The notes: generated by a model from the letters alone, not told the origin. Numbered from the stretch's first letter, positions 7,362 through 14,812 are shown. The stretch is DNA of 21,269 nt from an uncultured Oscillibacter sp. (GCA_910585165.1 CAJUBX010000037.1:1-21269), one strand, 5' to 3'. Numbers and translations: made by a program.

Positions 7362-8569
7362 TGTTGGAAACAATTCAAGCGGCGATAGCAAGGGAGACCT
7401 TCATCCACTGGATCGAGGATATCTACAGGCCGTACATGGACGCGCTGCAAAGTGGCGGAAAAGTTCTGCGGCTCCATCATGACGGGAACATTTTCCCTGA
7501 GCTCGACATCCTGTTCTTCGGGAGCCCCAAGAACTTTCAGGATACGGTGGAAATCGGCGGGATATACGACCACAGGGCTCATTCCTTCCATTTCATGACC
7601 AGCCGGATGGCCTCCATTGTAGACGGCCTTTCAGAAGAGGAGCTTCACACTGGCAATGGGACCAGCGAAATCGTCTACGCAGAAATCCGCCAGTACGCGG
7701 AAAAGGCCGTCAAGGAATGGGGCTACCAATATACCATACAGGCAGACGCGGATTACGCGAAATTCTACCGGGAGGCGCAATCCGCGCTTCTTGCCATGAC
7801 AAAATACGCGGCGCTACTTTCCTCCAGAGGGGATAAGACCACTGTGGGGGACATGCGTGAGCTGGCGGAGAAAATGCTCCATTTCTGGCGCGACCCAATC
7901 TATGACGTCTACGAAAGGGGCTATGAGGCAGTGGAACGGCAGTACCTGGAACAATTTGACCAGGCTTCCACAGGGACCTTTATGCCCGCGCACGCGGTCC
8001 AGTTCAGCGGCAAAGACGCGAAAACCATCTTCCGCGGGCTTGCTCTCCAGGCCATGGAGAGCGAGGACAACGAAGACGAACTCCTGGTGCGGCAGTGCTG
8101 CCGTCTGGCAAAGCGGCTTGGAGAAGAATATCCGCAGGAGATGGTAGCATTTCATGGAGATTTTACTCCGATCTACGACGAGCAGCTTGCCAGCCCTGAC
8201 ACACCCGAGGATGAATGTATATACAGGATCACGTTGTTTGACAAGCTGGCTATGCTGTTCGATTGCCCCGTCCCGGAAGAATGGGTCCCAAGAAAATGGA
8301 ACGTCTACCACCTGTCCGGGACAAGCCTGACGTGTCCGGCACGGCTTTCGAAATCCATGCCCGAAAGCGGATATGTCGGGACAGTGCTATCGCCGTATGT
8401 CCTGATCCACGCCGGATCAAAGACTTGTGAAATCACAGAAACATTGAAAACGGACGCCCCCTGTAGTCTGCGTGAATTCCGCAAAGGAAATATTGTGCCG
8501 TACTGTCAAACGGCGCAAACCGCGGCCCCCTCTGAACGGGCGCCGAAGATAGGAGAATTGTGCTTATGA
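7361..8569 (+). CDS. Unrecognised protein (402 aa) containing a copy of the 172-aa protein domain
   Basis: ATG at 7361 is coupled to the preceding stop, with AGGAGG at 7346-7351. Residues 1-140 are unassigned (HWIEDIYRPYMDAL; IFPELDILFFGSP; YDHRAHSFHFM). Residues 146-257 are homologous to residues 45-157 of the protein at 5805. Residues 265-375 form another unassigned globular part that includes WVPRKWNVYHLSG. There is no signal peptide or transmembrane segment. The C-terminal end (KIGELCL) lacks the GGM tail. The composition of the last 130 codons is less GC-biased than neighbouring genes, which could mean a different origin. I cannot assign a function. It sits between an operon of known antirestriction-type genes, so a role in early establishment of the element is a reasonable but weak guess. 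Confidence 0.6.
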   Translation: MLETIQAAIARETFIHWIEDIYRPYMDALQSGGKVLRLHHDGNIFPELDILFFGSPKNFQDTVEIGGIYDHRAHSFHFMTSRMASIVDGLSEEELHTGNGTSEIVYAEIRQYAEKAVKEWGYQYTIQADADYAKFYREAQSALLAMTKYAALLSSRGDKTTVGDMRELAEKMLHFWRDPIYDVYERGYEAVERQYLEQFDQASTGTFMPAHAVQFSGKDAKTIFRGLALQAMESEDNEDELLVRQCCRLAKRLGEEYPQEMVAFHGDFTPIYDEQLASPDTPEDECIYRITLFDKLAMLFDCPVPEEWVPRKWNVYHLSGTSLTCPARLSKSMPESGYVGTVLSPYVLIHAGSKTCEITETLKTDAPCSLREFRKGNIVPYCQTAQTAAPSERAPKIGELCL

Positions 8570-8901
8570 GCCAAAGCACGACAGTCAACCCGCGCCGCAT
8601 GGAGGTCCTGGAGGGCTTAGCCCTCCAGGGCTGCGGCGGCTTCATCCAGGAACAGAAATCAGGAAAGCCGGACTGCCCTCTCATCAGTGAGAACGGCAAC
8701 ATCTTCAACCTGATGGGCATCGCGGCCCGCACTCTGCGAAAATGCGGACGCCAGGAGCAGGCGGAGGAAATGTGGGAGCGGATCATGGGCGGGGAGTGCC
8801 ATGACTACTATGCGGCGCTGTATGTGATCGGCGAATATGTGAACATCACAGAGAAGCCTGAGCAGGACATAGAGATGGAAGGAGGGATGACCCTTGAATA
8901 A
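8566..8901 (+). CDS. Small conserved-looking hypothetical protein (111 aa)
   Basis: I chose ATG 8566 because it forms the ATGA overlap seen at other junctions and lies 10 nt from AGGAG (8551-8555). An in-frame GTG at 8560 is only 4 nt from it. The core, LISENGNIFNLMGIAARTLRKCG followed by a helix (EQAEEMWERI) and YYAALYVIGEYVNI, looks like one compact helical domain. I have a general recollection of similar small proteins in Clostridia conjugative elements but cannot name a family. The tail EMEGGMTLE contains GGAGGGATG, which doubles as the ribosome binding site for the next TTG start. Confidence 0.65.
   Translation: MSQSTTVNPRRMEVLEGLALQGCGGFIQEQKSGKPDCPLISENGNIFNLMGIAARTLRKCGRQEQAEEMWERIMGGECHDYYAALYVIGEYVNITEKPEQDIEMEGGMTLE
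8607..8629. repeat. 10-bp inverted repeat with 3-nt loop near the start of the 111-aa gene
   Basis: CCTGGAGGGC (8607-8616) and GCCCTCCAGG (8620-8629) are exact reverse complements around TTA. The hairpin begins about 40 nt after the start codon and encodes VLEGLALQG. No T run follows. It could slow the first ribosomes or simply be a chance result of codon choice. Confidence 0.5.
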
Positions 8902-10090
8902 GGTGTTTCACGCGCGCGCTAGGGCCAACGGCGCGGAGGTGCTCCTGGACCTTCCCGTCTCCCCCTACGAAATGCTGGACGCCCTGGACCGGCTCCGGCT
9001 CCAGGACCCCGGCGGCGTGAAGCTCAGGATCGACGAATACCGCCGCTTTCGCTTCCTGGGGCCCTTCCTGACTGGGGAGAATCCCCTTCTGGAACTGAAT
9101 GCCTTGGCGGAAAGGCTCTCAGAACTGGAAGGCTGCCAGGAAACAGCCTTAGCGGGCCTTTTGGAAATGGAGATTCAGGGGAAGAAAAATCCTCTGGAGC
9201 TGCCGAATTTGATCAACCTGGCTTACAGTACAAAGTCCTGCCAGGTGATCGGTGAAGCCCTGAACGATTTCCAGCTGGGCCGCTTCTGCGCCGAAAACGG
9301 CATCGTCCCGGACGTGGAGAAGCTGTCCGCCCGCGTCTTCGAGATGCTGGACTTCGAACAGATTGGACGGGATCACCGCCGGGAGAAGGGCGGCGTTCTC
9401 GTGGAGCGCAACGACAGCCATCCCGGCGGCTATGTGGAACGGTATCTCGAATTGGCGGAAGTGTATAAGACCCTGGACCTGACGCTGAGGGAGCCGGACT
9501 ATGCGATGCTTCTGGACGTAAGCAAAAAGGCTAATGTTTCCCCTGGCTGTGGCAGCGGCAAAAGCGTCCTTCTTAAACTGCCTGCCACGCCGGAAGCCTT
9601 GGACGCCGCCTTGGACAGCCTGGGAATCTACGACTGGCAGGAAGCCGTGTGGAGCTGCAGGGACTGCCGCGCCCCCAGTCTGACGGACCTTGTTTCCAAC
9701 CGGTACGCCTGTGGTTTTCTCAATCGTCTGGCGCAGACGCTGGCCGATATGTCCCCGGAGGAACTGACTATGTACAAGGCCCTGCTGGAAACTAGTGACT
9801 GCAAGAATCTTTTCTCCGCCAGAACCCTTGCGGAACAGCTTCCGAGCTATATCTTCTCCCCGCAGTTTACCTCCCCCGTCAGTCTGGCGGAGGAAGAGCT
9901 TGCCGTCATCCTGGGCGGGCCGGAAGCGGAGATGATCCGCAAATACCTGGACCTCCCCAGCTATGGGAAAGCCCTGATTGAGAAACGCAGCGGCGCCCTG
10001 ACCTCCTACGGCCTGATCGAGCGGAAGGACGGCCAGCCGGTGCAAGCTCCTCAAAACGCGCGGCAGGAAGGAGGAATGACCCTTGCGTAG
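8894..10090 (+). CDS. Double-unit ArdA-like antirestriction protein (398 aa)
   Basis: TTG start at 8894 overlaps the upstream stop by 8 nt; GGAGGG is 7 nt upstream. Unit 1 (about residues 1-180) has VLLDLPVSPYEMLDALDRL, LRIDEYRRFRFLG, LNALAERLSELEG, LPNLINLAYS, LGRFCAENG and the closing FEMLDFEQIGRDHRREKGGV. Unit 2 (about 205-385) has SVLLKLPATPEALDAALDSL, LNRLAQTLADM, LYKALLE-like helices and ends LPSYGKALIEKRSGALTSYG then LIERKDG. That order matches ArdA twice. The gene directly downstream is a tandem duplicate. The protein is acidic. The tail QEGGMTLA carries the ribosome binding site of the next gene. The predicted role is DNA-mimic inhibition of restriction, inferred from family. Confidence 0.7.
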   Translation: MNKVFHARARANGAEVLLDLPVSPYEMLDALDRLRLQDPGGVKLRIDEYRRFRFLGPFLTGENPLLELNALAERLSELEGCQETALAGLLEMEIQGKKNPLELPNLINLAYSTKSCQVIGEALNDFQLGRFCAENGIVPDVEKLSARVFEMLDFEQIGRDHRREKGGVLVERNDSHPGGYVERYLELAEVYKTLDLTLREPDYAMLLDVSKKANVSPGCGSGKSVLLKLPATPEALDAALDSLGIYDWQEAVWSCRDCRAPSLTDLVSNRYACGFLNRLAQTLADMSPEELTMYKALLETSDCKNLFSARTLAEQLPSYIFSPQFTSPVSLAEEELAVILGGPEAEMIRKYLDLPSYGKALIEKRSGALTSYGLIERKDGQPVQAPQNARQEGGMTLA

Positions 10091-11270
10091 GATATTCCAC
10101 ATTTACGCCTCCCACGGTGAGAACGCCAGTGCCGAGTTGTACCTTCCCGCCACGAATTACGAGCTGCTGGACCTGGCGGATCGCCTCAGTCTGAAGGACG
10201 GGGAAACGCCGTATCTGAAGATCATGGAATACAGCGCGTTTGACTACCTGTCGGGGCGGGTCGCCGAGCCGCCGGATATCTGCCAGCTCAATACTCTGGC
10301 CCAGAGGCTTGCCGAGCTGGACGGACAGGACGCAGCCGCCTTTGAGGGGTTCGTAGGACTGGAAATACAGAAGAACAGCATCCCCATTCCCCTCACCCGT
10401 CTCATCGACTTCGCCCACAGCGGAAGCTGCTGCCATGTAGTCAACGAAGTGGTCACAGACGAAGAACTGGGGCGGTTTCTCGCGGAGAACGGCTTTGTTG
10501 CCGAGGCGGAGGAGCTTCCTGCCGCCGCGTTCGAGCTGCTGGACTTCACAAGGATTGGCAGAGACCACAGAGAGGCTAACGGCGGCGTGTTCACCGCCTC
10601 CGGCTATGTAGAGCCGCACTCGGAACCCTGTCAAATCAGCGAAACCATGGACTTTCAACTCCGTGAGCCGCCCTACACCGTCCTACTCAACATTTCCCCT
10701 TTCCCGGACCCGTCCAATCCCGGTACAGAACAGGAGGTGATCCCGATCCGCCTTCCCACAACGGATACGCAAGTGTGGGAAATTCCACTCTCGTTGGGCA
10801 AGCCGAATTGGAACGGCGTTATGTCCGCCATTCTGGACTGCCCGGTCCCCTCCATGAACGGGCGGCTCTACCTGGAGGAAGAGATTCCGCTGGTGATTGA
10901 GTGGTCGAAGAAGCTCCAGGAGCTGGATGGAGCGGGAGAGCTGCCGAAATACAAGGCGGTCCTGGCCGTGTCCGGCTGTGAAAAACTCACGGACATGATC
11001 TCCCTGGCAGACCGTCTGGAGGAATACACCTTCGATCCGGCCATCCATTCGGCGGAGGACGCCGCAGTGGATGAGCTGATCTGGCGTCTGAGCGAATCTG
11101 GAACCAACCTCCTGCTTCCGCACGTAAACCTCCACAGCCTCGGCTGCGCCCTGCTGGAGCAGAGCAGCAGCCAGCTTACGGACTATGGACAGGTTGGGCG
11201 GGTGGATGGTGAGCCTATTCAGGTCCCGGAGGAACAGCCCCGGCAAAGCGGAATGGAGGTAATGACATGA
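10083..11270 (+). CDS. Double-unit ArdA-like antirestriction protein (395 aa), tandem duplicate of 8894-10090
   Basis: TTG start at 10083 overlaps the previous stop by 8 nt, with the same spacing and almost the same bases as the junction at 8881-8901. Unit 1 has AELYLPATNYELLDLADRL, LKIMEYSAFDYLSG, LNTLAQRLAELDG, LTRLIDFAHS, ELGRFLAENG and FELLDFTRIGRDHREANGGV. Unit 2 (about 218-380) has IPIRLPTTDTQVWEI, ILDCPVPSMNG, LEEEIPLVIEWSKKLQEL, YKAVLAVSGC, SLADRLEEYTFD and VNLHSLGCALLEQSSSQL. The phrase ILDCPVPSMNG corresponds to the IHDYELPF region of Tn916 ArdA. The stop overlaps the next ATG (ATGA at 11267-11270). The tail QSGMEVMT is a degenerate GGM form. Same predicted function as its neighbour. 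Confidence 0.7.
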   Translation: MRRIFHIYASHGENASAELYLPATNYELLDLADRLSLKDGETPYLKIMEYSAFDYLSGRVAEPPDICQLNTLAQRLAELDGQDAAAFEGFVGLEIQKNSIPIPLTRLIDFAHSGSCCHVVNEVVTDEELGRFLAENGFVAEAEELPAAAFELLDFTRIGRDHREANGGVFTASGYVEPHSEPCQISETMDFQLREPPYTVLLNISPFPDPSNPGTEQEVIPIRLPTTDTQVWEIPLSLGKPNWNGVMSAILDCPVPSMNGRLYLEEEIPLVIEWSKKLQELDGAGELPKYKAVLAVSGCEKLTDMISLADRLEEYTFDPAIHSAEDAAVDELIWRLSESGTNLLLPHVNLHSLGCALLEQSSSQLTDYGQVGRVDGEPIQVPEEQPRQSGMEVMT

Positions 11271-12772
11271 ACGGTGACTTTTCGTACATACCCTCGCTGG
11301 AGGGCACTCCGGAGGAGCAGGCGTGGCTGCGGGAGCGGCTGGAGACCCTGAGCGTGCGGGAGAGCTATGCTCTCGCCGCCGTAACCTCGAAAACTCCGCC
11401 CCAAAATACGCGTGAGGCGATAGGGTGCCTCTACTCTCTGGACAACTGCAAGATCCGTTTTCCAACCGGGAGCTACAAGGAACTGGGAAAGTTCGCTCTG
11501 CGGCAGAACGGCAGCTTGCCGGACGAGGTCCTTCCCTATGTGGATCTTACACAGGTTGGACAGCAATACGAAGACGCCCACCCCGGCCTGTTTATCGGGG
11601 AATGCTATGTATGTTATCCGACTCGCGCGTCTCCCGCCAACTGCCAGGAAAGCGCTTCCCCCACGCTCGCGGACAGCGGTTGGAGCGTCAAGCTGAAGCT
11701 GGCCTCCCCCGCTGTGCCGGAGGGTGTGTGGCTGCGGCTGCCGGACTATGACGGCGTAACACACGAGGGAGCCGGTGAGGTTGAGCTGGCACTGCATGAA
11801 CTGAAAGCCGGGTCTCTGGACGAGAGTACCTTGTTGGAGGTCCAGTGCATCCTTCCGCAAGCGGGCGATCTGGCAAAGCAATATGACAGCGTCAGCGATC
11901 TTGTCTGGAACGGAAACGATCTCGGCTTCATCCTGGATGAACGGGGCCAAGGGGAGCCCCACTGGATGGAGCGGTTCACCGCGGCGCTGGAGTATGAGAA
12001 CTGTTGTACCCTCCGTCATGCCCTGGATATCTCCCAAAACCTCTCCTGCTATGAATGGGTCCCCCGGGACGGCTTGAAGGACTTCGCCGAGAACCATCTG
12101 CGCTCCTGCGGCGTATCGGAAGAATTGATTCAATCCGGCGCTGTCGACTGGAAGCGCTATGCGGAAGACCTTCTGGAAACCGCCGGATATCTGCTGACCA
12201 GCAGCGGAGAGGGCTACGTTACCCGCAATGCCCGGCCATTCAATTTCGAGTATTGCACCCAGGAGGATGCGGACAGCCTGACGGCGGTCAAGGGGGAATC
12301 TCCCACTCCGGAGCCTGTCCGAGAGGCATATGTCCTCCCGGAAAACTTCCTGGACGAACTCCCGTTCCTGGCCCGTTTAGCTGCCCGCACCTCGCCATAT
12401 GAACGCGCACAGGCTGAGCAGGATATCCGGGAGGCGCTGAAAGGCCGCGGCCCGGAGGGACTTCGTCATCTCCAGGCGGCAATGGATTGCTCCGACTGCG
12501 CCGATCTGAAAAGCGCGGCGGAGATCGCAGAGGACTTGGACCACTACGACTTCATTGAAGTAGACGGCTTCCGGGAAACAGCAAAGAAGGAGCTGATGGC
12601 AAAGGGCCTGAGCGAGCAGGTGGTGGATTTCTGCTTCAACCTGGAAACCTACGCGGCAATCACCCACGACTTTGAAAGCATCTACCAGTCCACCAGAACT
12701 GGGTTGTACGTACACTGGAACTACTTCACGCCCAAGGAAGAACAGGGCGGAATGTCCAGTCAATCGATGTAG
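11267..12772 (+). CDS. Multi-unit ArdA-like antirestriction protein (501 aa)
   Basis: ATG at 11267 follows GGAGGT (11255-11260). At least two and probably three ArdA-like segments are visible. Residues 1-120 look like a C-terminal two-thirds unit ending VDLTQVGQQYEDAHPGLF. Residues 140-330 form a full unit with VWLRLPDYDG, WMERFTAALEYENC, LDISQNLSCYEWVPRDGLKDFAENHL and VDWKRYAEDLLETAGYLLTSSGEGYV. Residues 345-490 form a further unit with LPFLARLAARTS, LRHLQAAMDCSDC, EIAEDLDHYDFIEVDGF and FNLETYAAITHDF. The middle unit is the type usually annotated ArdA in Clostridia conjugative elements. This is the last gene of the polycistron. The tail EQGGMSSQSM is encoded GGC-GGA-ATG and has no downstream + gene for 400 nt, so here the motif is not a ribosome binding site. 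Confidence 0.7.
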   Translation: MNGDFSYIPSLEGTPEEQAWLRERLETLSVRESYALAAVTSKTPPQNTREAIGCLYSLDNCKIRFPTGSYKELGKFALRQNGSLPDEVLPYVDLTQVGQQYEDAHPGLFIGECYVCYPTRASPANCQESASPTLADSGWSVKLKLASPAVPEGVWLRLPDYDGVTHEGAGEVELALHELKAGSLDESTLLEVQCILPQAGDLAKQYDSVSDLVWNGNDLGFILDERGQGEPHWMERFTAALEYENCCTLRHALDISQNLSCYEWVPRDGLKDFAENHLRSCGVSEELIQSGAVDWKRYAEDLLETAGYLLTSSGEGYVTRNARPFNFEYCTQEDADSLTAVKGESPTPEPVREAYVLPENFLDELPFLARLAARTSPYERAQAEQDIREALKGRGPEGLRHLQAAMDCSDCADLKSAAEIAEDLDHYDFIEVDGFRETAKKELMAKGLSEQVVDFCFNLETYAAITHDFESIYQSTRTGLYVHWNYFTPKEEQGGMSSQSM

Positions 12773-12773
12773 G

Positions 12774-12805
12774 AAAAAAGTGAGCGCCCGTAAACAGGCG
12801 CTCAC
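12774..12805 (-). terminator. Intrinsic terminator of the leftward regulator gene
   Basis: TGAGCGCC (12781-12788) and GGCGCTCA (12797-12804) form a perfect stem, extended by the G-C pair 12780/12805. On the minus strand it is followed by six T (complement of the A run 12774-12779). There is no T run on the + side, so it mainly serves the minus-strand gene, although the stem also sits just after the end of the + strand polycistron and may block converging transcription. Confidence 0.8.
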
Positions 12806-13033
12806 TCATCGAAACTCAAACAGCTTTTCCGGGGGGATGTCCAGCGCGTTCGCAATATCCAGCAGTGCAATCACGCTGGGCAGCGTCTTTGCCGTTTCCA
12901 CTTGCTGGATATGGTTCTTACTGTAGGAAGTCAGCTCCGCCAGCTGCTGTTGGGTGTAACCCTTCTTCTTCCGGTAGTAGAGAATATTCAGCCCGATCCT
13001 GGCCAGTGTCTCCTGATGCCTGTTGTCCTCCAA
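12806..13033 (-). CDS. XRE/Cro-family helix-turn-helix regulator (75 aa)
   Basis: This is the only convincing minus-strand gene. I place the start at TTG 13033-13031 because AAGGAGGTG (complement of 13041-13049) is 7-8 nt upstream; longer forms of the frame would add an unlikely Arg-rich extension through the regulatory region. The product is a single HTH_3 domain: ARIGLNILYYRKKKGYTQQQLAELT, the recognition helix around YSKNHIQQVETAK, then PSVIALLDIANALDIPPEKLFEF, the classic XRE layout. There is no effector domain. It diverges from the small gene at 13174 and probably represses one or both promoters between them through the palindromes there. Such small regulators commonly control excision, transfer or cargo operons in conjugative elements; the target here is inferred from position. 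Confidence 0.88.
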   Translation of the reverse strand: MEDNRHQETLARIGLNILYYRKKKGYTQQQLAELTSYSKNHIQQVETAKTLPSVIALLDIANALDIPPEKLFEFR

Positions 13034-13120
13034 GATCCCGCACCTCCTTCTCCGTACTATTGTACCGAAAAGGATTGCAAAAATAGACAATCCATTTTCT
13101 TTATAAAACATGATTATATC

Positions 13121-13149
13121 TTGTTTTTCAACAGCATTTGCTGTATTAT
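13121..13149 (+). promoter_or_regulatory. Promoter with an operator-like palindrome for the gene at 13174
   Basis: The -35 TTGTTT (13121-13126) and -10 TATTAT (13144-13149) are 17 nt apart, close to the sigma-A consensus. ACAGCA-TT-TGCTGT (13131-13144), a perfect inverted repeat, fills the spacer and touches the -10. This is where a repressor such as the divergent XRE protein would be expected to bind. On the minus strand a TACAAT (complement of 13059-13064) lies about 26 nt before the regulator start, within a second short palindrome GTAC-TATT-GTAC (13054-13065), but no good -35 goes with it. Confidence 0.65.
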
Positions 13150-13173
13150 ACAAGTAGAAGGAGGGATGCGGGC

Positions 13174-13389
13174 ATGATGAGCAATGACTTCGAGAAGGCG
13201 TTCAGCAATTTTCTGGAGCGCCGGGAATATGACGAGGCGTCGAGCGCACTCTTCGCCATGGTCCGCATCGCCTTTCTTGCGGGCTGGAAGGCGGCTGGTG
13301 GAGAGCCGCCCTCTCCCCAAAAGCTCTTTGAGCTGATCCGCTGCGGAGCCGGCGATCCAAAACTGATCAAACCACAAGAAGACCCATAA
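13174..13389 (+). CDS. Small hypothetical protein (71 aa)
   Basis: I chose ATG 13174 because AAGGAGGG ends 8 nt upstream; an ATG at 13166 is in another frame and stops after three codons. The product begins MMSNDFEKAFSNFLERREYD, has a central hydrophobic helix (SALFAMVRIAFLAGWKAAG) that is probably amphipathic rather than membrane-spanning, and ends with LFELIRCGAG. No family recognised. It has its own promoter and is followed by a strong terminator, so it forms a one-gene unit opposite the XRE regulator. That layout is shared by regulator/antagonist pairs, but nothing in the sequence proves such a role. Confidence 0.65.
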   Translation: MMSNDFEKAFSNFLERREYDEASSALFAMVRIAFLAGWKAAGGEPPSPQKLFELIRCGAGDPKLIKPQEDP

Positions 13390-13395
13390 ATCACC

Positions 13396-13440
13396 AAGGG
13401 GCCGTTTTTCCGAAAGGGACAGCGGCCCCTTCTTTTTTTA
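13396..13440 (+). terminator. Rho-independent terminator
   Basis: AAGGGGCCG (13396-13404) pairs with CGGCCCCTT (13423-13431), followed by CTTTTTTTA (13432-13440). The loop is 18 nt, containing TTTTTCCGAAA. It isolates the small gene at 13174 from the methylase operon. Confidence 0.85.
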
Positions 13441-13480
13441 TGCCCTTTTTCGGAGATACGGCCCCGGAAAGGACGGAAAT

Positions 13481-13819
13481 ATGAAACAGGAAGAACTCTT
13501 GGCCTATCTGAAAGGAGCCTGCAATGGCCGTCAGCACACCGTGCGGGGCGCGGAGCTGGAGAAGGCGCTGAGTCTCAGCGGCACGGACCTGCGGAAGCTG
13601 GTGAACCGCCTTCGGCGAAGCGGCGTCCCCATTGCCAGCAGCCGAAGCGGCTACTTCTACGCCAGAACCGCCGGAGAAATTTATTCCACCATCCGCCAGC
13701 TCCGGCTGATGGTCCGGGGCCTGGAAGCCGCCATCCGGGGGCTGGAGAACGCGCTGGAGAAGTTCGAGGAGCAGCCTGAAGCCCGGCAGGGCAATCCTGG
13801 CGGAGAGGGAGGTGTCTGA
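13481..13819 (+). CDS. Small winged-helix-like protein coupled to the adenine methylase (112 aa)
   Basis: ATG at 13481 follows AAAGGACGG. Residues 1-65 look like a winged helix: LLAYLKGACNGRQHTVRGAEL, a recognition-type helix SGTDLRKLVNRLRRSG, then the wing VPIASSRSGYFYA. Residues 66-98 form a coiled coil or long helix (IYSTIRQLRLMVRGLEAAI). This is the layout of small DNA-binding accessory proteins, possibly a dimer. The stop overlaps the GTG start of the methylase by 8 nt and its last codons (GGEGGV) contain the ribosome binding site of that gene, so the two are translated together. It may guide or regulate the methylase, but that is inference from coupling only. Confidence 0.65.
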   Translation: MKQEELLAYLKGACNGRQHTVRGAELEKALSLSGTDLRKLVNRLRRSGVPIASSRSGYFYARTAGEIYSTIRQLRLMVRGLEAAIRGLENALEKFEEQPEARQGNPGGEGGV

Positions 13820-14792
13820 GATTATAAATCCATTCATTCCCTGGGTAGGCAGCAAGGGAAAGCTGATCCCCTATATCACGCAGATTTTTCCGCCGGACCC
13901 CAAGCAATACCTGGACCCCTTCGGCGGCAGCGGGTCCGTGCTTCTGGCCCTGCCACCTGTCCCCGGCAGGCTGGATATCTACAACGACCTCAACGCCGAG
14001 CTGAGCAACCTCTTCCTCTGCGTCCGGGACAAGACCAACGTTCTCCTGCGGGAGCTCCAGTGTCTGCCCATCCTCTCCCGTGAGATTTTCGAGTTCTACA
14101 GGGACTTCGTGGACCATAAGGACGTGATCCTGAAAAACATCCAGGAGGAGTTGGAGGTGCTGGAGGACCCCGCCTGTTTCACGCCGGAACAGGCGGCGGA
14201 GCTGCGGCCCATCTTCCAGAAGCGGGTGGAGCTCTACGACGTGCGCCGGGCCGCGGCTTTCATCATGCGGGTTCGCGGCAGCTTCAACGCCACCACCACG
14301 TCCTTCGCCGTGAAACCTCTGCGGCTGGACCGTTTCCTGAGCCTGTTCCCACCTGCCGCCCAGCGCCTCCAGAATGTCGCCATCGAGAACAAGGACGCCA
14401 TTGAGATCATCCAGGAGCGGGACGGGCCTGGCCGGCTCACCTACTGCGACCCGCCCTACTTCGGCGCGGAGCGGAGCTACGACAAGCGGATCGCCATCCG
14501 GTACCATGAGCGGCTCCACCGGGTCCTGCGCGGGTGCCGGGGGCCCGTGGTGGTCTCCTACAACGACCACGACTTCATCCGCTTTCTGTATGACGATTTC
14601 TTCATCCTGTCCTTCGTCCGGGACAATCCCATGGCAAAGCGGGAGGGCGCGCTGTACGGCGAACTGCTCATGACCAACTACGACCCCTCCCCCTTCCTGG
14701 CGGACCAGCTGACGCTGTTCCAGGATGTGGAGAAGGACAAACTCCGGCTCCGGCTGGTCCATACCCCTAAGCGCTCCATCATCACACTTTGA
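13812..14792 (+). CDS. DNA adenine methylase, D12 class (326 aa)
   Basis: GTG start at 13812 after GGAGAGGGAGG. The N-terminus has FIPWVGSKGKLIPYI, the SAM motif DPFGGSGS is at residues 35-42, and the catalytic N6-adenine motif DPPY is at 213-216, in the order typical of the Dam/MboIIA (D12) group. The middle (about 95-185) is a target-recognition insert. The C-terminal part has VVVSYNDHDF. At 326 aa it is somewhat longer than Dam (about 270-280). No restriction endonuclease gene is nearby, so it is a solitary methylase. On mobile elements such enzymes can protect the element from host restriction or affect gene expression. The recognition site cannot be read from sequence. Confidence 0.9.
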   Translation: MSEIINPFIPWVGSKGKLIPYITQIFPPDPKQYLDPFGGSGSVLLALPPVPGRLDIYNDLNAELSNLFLCVRDKTNVLLRELQCLPILSREIFEFYRDFVDHKDVILKNIQEELEVLEDPACFTPEQAAELRPIFQKRVELYDVRRAAAFIMRVRGSFNATTTSFAVKPLRLDRFLSLFPPAAQRLQNVAIENKDAIEIIQERDGPGRLTYCDPPYFGAERSYDKRIAIRYHERLHRVLRGCRGPVVVSYNDHDFIRFLYDDFFILSFVRDNPMAKREGALYGELLMTNYDPSPFLADQLTLFQDVEKDKLRLRLVHTPKRSIITL

Positions 14793-14812
14793 ATGAAAGA
14801 AGGAGAAAGACC

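Noticed and set aside
6261..7391. Minus-strand open frame (376 codons) opposite the DUF4314 gene
   Set aside because: The + strand gene has a ribosome binding site, the DUF4314 motif and coupling to its neighbour; the antisense product is a low-information shadow.
12902..13177. Plus-strand open frame running through the XRE regulator and the divergent promoter
   Set aside because: It covers the regulator in antisense and ends three codons after the ATG at 13166; the HTH protein on the other strand is far better supported.
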